Assembly (NCBI GenBank): GCA_946482515.1
Contig: CAMLRS010000013.1
Location: 38,756 to 102,755, forward strand
Origin: an uncultured Flavobacteriales bacterium
GTDB lineage: Bacteria; Bacteroidota; Bacteroidia; Flavobacteriales; Crocinitomicaceae
Reading direction: 5' to 3'
DNA: 64,000 bases
This document shows positions 61,048 to 64,000 of the stretch, in pieces. The notes below the pieces were generated by a model. The model saw nothing but the letters and a program-made list of their open reading frames with translations, made no database searches and had not been told where the DNA came from. Within the stretch, counting starts at the first letter, position 1, and the number at the start of each line of letters is the position of its first letter. The position numbers and the translations under genes were made by a program.

Positions 61048-63666
61048 ATGCAATTAACAACACGCGTTATCACCTTGCTGGCTTTGGTCCTTTCCGGATC
61101 GGCTTTCGCGCAGGTGGATGTTTCGGGAAAATGTGTGGACAAGGAAAATAAGCCGATTTCCGGAGTTACGGTAAAAGCCGAACAACGCGGCGCCGCTTCC
61201 AAAGAAACCGTCACGGACGAGAAAGGAAATTTCGATTTGGATTTACCTGCCGGAGCTACGGGATTTGTCTTCCAGCTCGTCCAGGGAATCGATACCACAG
61301 TGGTAAGACGCGCTGTGACTATTCCCAACCAGGCGCGCTACCGAATCGAGACGGTGCAGTTCAACCTCACGATTTTTGATGAGTTCGTATTAACGGTCGA
61401 TAAGGAAAACCTCAACGGTATCGAGGCGCTTCCGAAGGCAGATCTGGGGAAAATTCCAATGGGCTCGGTCGAGAAATACGTGTTGTATACCACAGCCGCG
61501 ACATCGAATAACGAGCTGACTTCTAATTACAACGTACGCGGTGGTAATTACGATGAAAACCTCGTGTATGTGAATGGTTTCCTCATCAACCGGCCGTTCC
61601 TGACGCGCTCGGGACAGCAGGAAGGGATGAGCTTCGTCAATACGGCACTCGTCGATCAGATCTATTTCAGCGCGGGCGGTTTCCAGTCGGTTTACGGTGA
61701 TAAGCTCAGCTCGGTGCTGGCCATTCAGTACAAACGTCCGGATTCACTGCACGCTTCGGCTATGGCGTCCTTGCTGGGCGTGGAAGCGCATGTGGAGCAG
61801 GGCATAGGAACCCGTTTCCGCTATTTGTTCGGCGCGCGTTACCGGGCGAATGGCTACCTGCTCAATTCCCTGCCGACAAAAGGAAATTACAACCCGGTGT
61901 TCATGGACGGGCAGTTCCTCACCGAGTTCGACATCACGGACCGCTGGAAATGGACAGTTCTGGGCCATTTTTCCTCCAATCAGTACAACTTCGCGCCGCA
62001 AACGAGCCGCACCGATTTCGGAACGGCCAACGAGGCTTATTCCTTCAATATCTACTTCGACGGCGAAGAAGCCACGCGTTTCCTTACCGGAACAGGCGGT
62101 ACATCGGTGGGCTATACCGGCAAGAAATTGACTTCTACAACCTACCTGACGGTTTTCCGTACGGATGAGCGCGAAAATTTCGATATCCAGGGACAGTATT
62201 TCATCAACGAGCTCGAAACGGATCCTTCGAAAGAGGAATTTGGCGATTCGATTGCCGTTCTCGGGATTGGAACCTTCCTGAACCACGCGCGCAACCGCTT
62301 GCAAGCGATTATTTTCAGCGCTTACAACGATTCAGAATACCGTTTCGGGAAACAGGCATCGCTGAAGTTTGGAGTGGGCGTTCAGCAGGACCGTTTCAAC
62401 GACGTACTGAGCGAATGGCGCTACCTCGACTCGGCCGGTTATTCCGTTCCGCAGGCAGGCGATACGGACCGCGTGATGCTGTTCGAAACGATCAAAGGCA
62501 AGCTCAACCTGGAAAATACACGTGTGCATGCCTACGTGCAGCAGCATTTCGACTGGCGTGGCAAGGAACGCGATCGCATCGTGTCGAAAGTCATTGAAAT
62601 CGACTCAGCCGGCAGGAAAATCCAGCGAACGATCATCGATACGATCCGAAGAACACGTCCGAAATGGGATTTGGAAATCGGAACGCGTGCACTGTATACG
62701 AGCTTCAACGAAGACATGATGATCACGCCGCGGGCGCAGCTCACGTTCTACCCGGTGCGTTATGTCTACCACGACGGCATTTTCCGGAGACGGGCCATGA
62801 AATTCATTTTCGCTGCCGGAATGTACTACCAGCCGCCGTTTTACCGTGAATTCAGAACGTTTACCGGTGGTTTGAATCAGAACGTCGTTTCGCAGAAATC
62901 GATGCACGTCGTTGTAGGCGGTGATTACAACTTCTATATGTGGAAGCGCGAGCAGCCGTTCAAATTTGCTGCCGAAGCGTATTACAAATACCTCTGGGAT
63001 ATCAACCCTTACGAGATCGAAAACGTGCGCACACGCTATTATGCTGACAATATCGCGCGTGGTTATGCCGCAGGGCTCGATCTGAACCTGCACGGTGAAT
63101 TCGTGCCGGGTGTTATGTCCTTTTTCAAGCTCGGTTTGCTTTCCACGAAAGAAGATATCCTGAACGATTCGTATTACGATTATTACAACGAAGCAGGTGA
63201 GCGCATCGGCCCATTGACGGTTGATAAGAAACCGGTGGATTCCACGATCGTTTACCCGGGTTACGTGCGTCGTCCGACCGACCAGCATGTGAACATGGCC
63301 ATCCTGTTCCAGGACAATATGCCGGGATTCGAGCGCTTCAGCGTTCAGATGGGCTTGTTGTTCGGTTCGCGTTTGCCTTACGGTCCGCCGGATTTCACGC
63401 GCTACAAAGATACGCTGACCATGAAATCGTATTTCCGTGTCGATGTGGGATTGTCGTATGATTTCCTCTACAACCGCAAGAAAATTGAAGGCAAATGGTA
63501 CAGCAAGATGCAGGACGCCATCATTTCCTTCGAAGTCTTCAACCTGCTCGGCATCAACAACGTACTTTCCAAACAATGGATACAGGACGTCAGCGGGAAA
63601 TACTATTCCATCCCGAATTACCTGACTCAGCGACGGTTTAACCTCAAATTGATCATCAGGATTTAG
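61048..63666 (+). CDS. TonB-dependent receptor-like outer membrane protein
   Basis: This 872-aa protein has a signal peptide (MQLTTRVITLLALVLSGSAFAQ). A carboxypeptidase-regulatory-like domain covers about 22-110 (SGKCVDKENKPISGVTVKAE). A plug domain spans about 125-250 (YNVRGGNYDENLVYVNGFLI; FQSVYGDKLSSVLAIQYK). The rest is a beta barrel with many aromatic strands, ending FNLKLIIRI. It lacks neighbours that would tell its substrate. Proteins of this layout in Bacteroidota may transport glycans or peptides or serve other envelope roles. The last ~16 codons are duplicated in decayed form in the tandem repeats that follow. Confidence 0.88.
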   Translation: MQLTTRVITLLALVLSGSAFAQVDVSGKCVDKENKPISGVTVKAEQRGAASKETVTDEKGNFDLDLPAGATGFVFQLVQGIDTTVVRRAVTIPNQARYRIETVQFNLTIFDEFVLTVDKENLNGIEALPKADLGKIPMGSVEKYVLYTTAATSNNELTSNYNVRGGNYDENLVYVNGFLINRPFLTRSGQQEGMSFVNTALVDQIYFSAGGFQSVYGDKLSSVLAIQYKRPDSLHASAMASLLGVEAHVEQGIGTRFRYLFGARYRANGYLLNSLPTKGNYNPVFMDGQFLTEFDITDRWKWTVLGHFSSNQYNFAPQTSRTDFGTANEAYSFNIYFDGEEATRFLTGTGGTSVGYTGKKLTSTTYLTVFRTDERENFDIQGQYFINELETDPSKEEFGDSIAVLGIGTFLNHARNRLQAIIFSAYNDSEYRFGKQASLKFGVGVQQDRFNDVLSEWRYLDSAGYSVPQAGDTDRVMLFETIKGKLNLENTRVHAYVQQHFDWRGKERDRIVSKVIEIDSAGRKIQRTIIDTIRRTRPKWDLEIGTRALYTSFNEDMMITPRAQLTFYPVRYVYHDGIFRRRAMKFIFAAGMYYQPPFYREFRTFTGGLNQNVVSQKSMHVVVGGDYNFYMWKREQPFKFAAEAYYKYLWDINPYEIENVRTRYYADNIARGYAAGLDLNLHGEFVPGVMSFFKLGLLSTKEDILNDSYYDYYNEAGERIGPLTVDKKPVDSTIVYPGYVRRPTDQHVNMAILFQDNMPGFERFSVQMGLLFGSRLPYGPPDFTRYKDTLTMKSYFRVDVGLSYDFLYNRKKIEGKWYSKMQDAIISFEVFNLLGINNVLSKQWIQDVSGKYYSIPNYLTQRRFNLKLIIRI

Positions 63667-64000
63667 AGGAATTATCAATTATGAATGATCAATTATTAAG
63701 AGGAGGATCTGAGCTGGAATCTCTTGATAATTTATAATTTATAATTAAATTAAAGCTGTCAAGCTTTTTATTCCAAATTACTTAACCCAGCGATGGTTTC
63801 CCTGAAGTTGATCATCAGAATCTAGAGGAATTATCAATTATGAATGATCAATTATTAAGAGGAGGATTTGAGCTGGAATCTCTTGATAATTCATAATTGC
63901 TCATTTATAATTAAATTAAAGCTGTCAAGCTTTTTATTCCAAATTACTTAACCCAGCGATGGTTTCCCTGAAGTTGATCATCAGAATCTAGAGGAATTAT
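63664..64000. repeat. Tandem ~160-bp repeats containing decayed copies of the preceding gene's end
   Basis: The word TAGAGGAATTATCAATTATG starts at 63664 and 63823, and its first bases recur at 63989 before the window ends, giving periods of 159 and 166 bp. Each unit contains AT-rich palindromic DNA, AGCTGTCAAGCTTTTTATTCC, and a segment matching the last ~45 bp of the receptor gene (TTGATCATCAGAATCTAG versus TTGATCATCAGGATTTAG) with a one-base deletion. The array is non-coding and continues past the right edge. Confidence 0.85.

Noticed and set aside
63664..64000. CRISPR array
   Set aside because: Repeats are about 160 bp, contiguous and coding-derived, with no short direct repeat and spacer pattern and no cas genes.

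Overview
The window comes from a member of the Bacteroidota, most likely a Flavobacteriia-type organism. Three complete proteins carry C-terminal type IX secretion (T9SS) sorting domains. Many genes are preceded by the Bacteroidota minus-7 promoter box TAnnTTTG. Gene families typical of the phylum are present: BshC, DUF1573, Omp28, HmuY and TPR-LuxR kinases. Base composition is moderate (about half G+C) in core genes and clearly AT-richer in 51.7-60.9 kb. I cannot assign a genus. I see no rRNA, tRNA or CRISPR.

Layout. 0-6.2 kb (minus): a truncated Omp28-like secreted protein, an M42 aminopeptidase and a large T9SS adhesin-like protein. 6.4-9.1 kb (plus): DinB-like protein, NlpC/P60 peptidase, glyA. 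9.2-18.2 kb (plus): a complete heme-acquisition locus, with an atypical LuxR regulator, a T9SS-secreted HmuY hemophore, the ABC importer HmuTUV, the cytoplasmic HmuS, a TonB-dependent receptor and a second, lipoprotein HmuY. A shared 19-bp dyad lies at both the regulator and the operon promoter. 18.3-24.7 kb: small ArsR-like regulator, T9SS beta-propeller protein, esterase, DUF1003 protein, phospholipid genes cdsA-psd, and a DUF1573 protein. 24.8-35.0 kb: TPR histidine kinase and response regulator, NUDIX, pyrE, SRPBCC-like protein, birA, rsfS, ftsH, cyclophilin, bshC. Two near-identical 159-bp palindromic elements sit at 24.0 and 32.7 kb in opposite orientation.

35.1-60.9 kb is the accessory heart of the window. 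A tight eight-gene, 17.8-kb operon encodes two giant secreted proteins with small envelope helpers. The first (2158 aa) has an N-terminus resembling SpvB/TcaC-type shells. The second (2496 aa) is an Rhs/YD-repeat protein with the conserved Rhs core and a variable C-terminal tip. A small membrane protein overlapping its stop codon is the candidate immunity gene. Downstream lie two displaced copies of the Rhs core 3' end, each fused to a different tip (a class-3 lipase-like one and an unknown one) and each followed by a lipoprotein gene. Both lipoprotein genes end directly in a repeat matching the left end of a nearby IS1-like element. More small membrane or lipoprotein genes and a frameshifted pseudogene follow. 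I read this as a polymorphic-toxin locus with a store of silent effector/immunity cassettes that can recombine into the active rhs gene. The arrangement is seen directly; toxin activity and cassette exchange are inferred.

61.0-64.0 kb: a TonB-dependent receptor-like protein, then tandem ~160-bp repeats that contain decayed copies of that gene's own last codons and run off the right edge.
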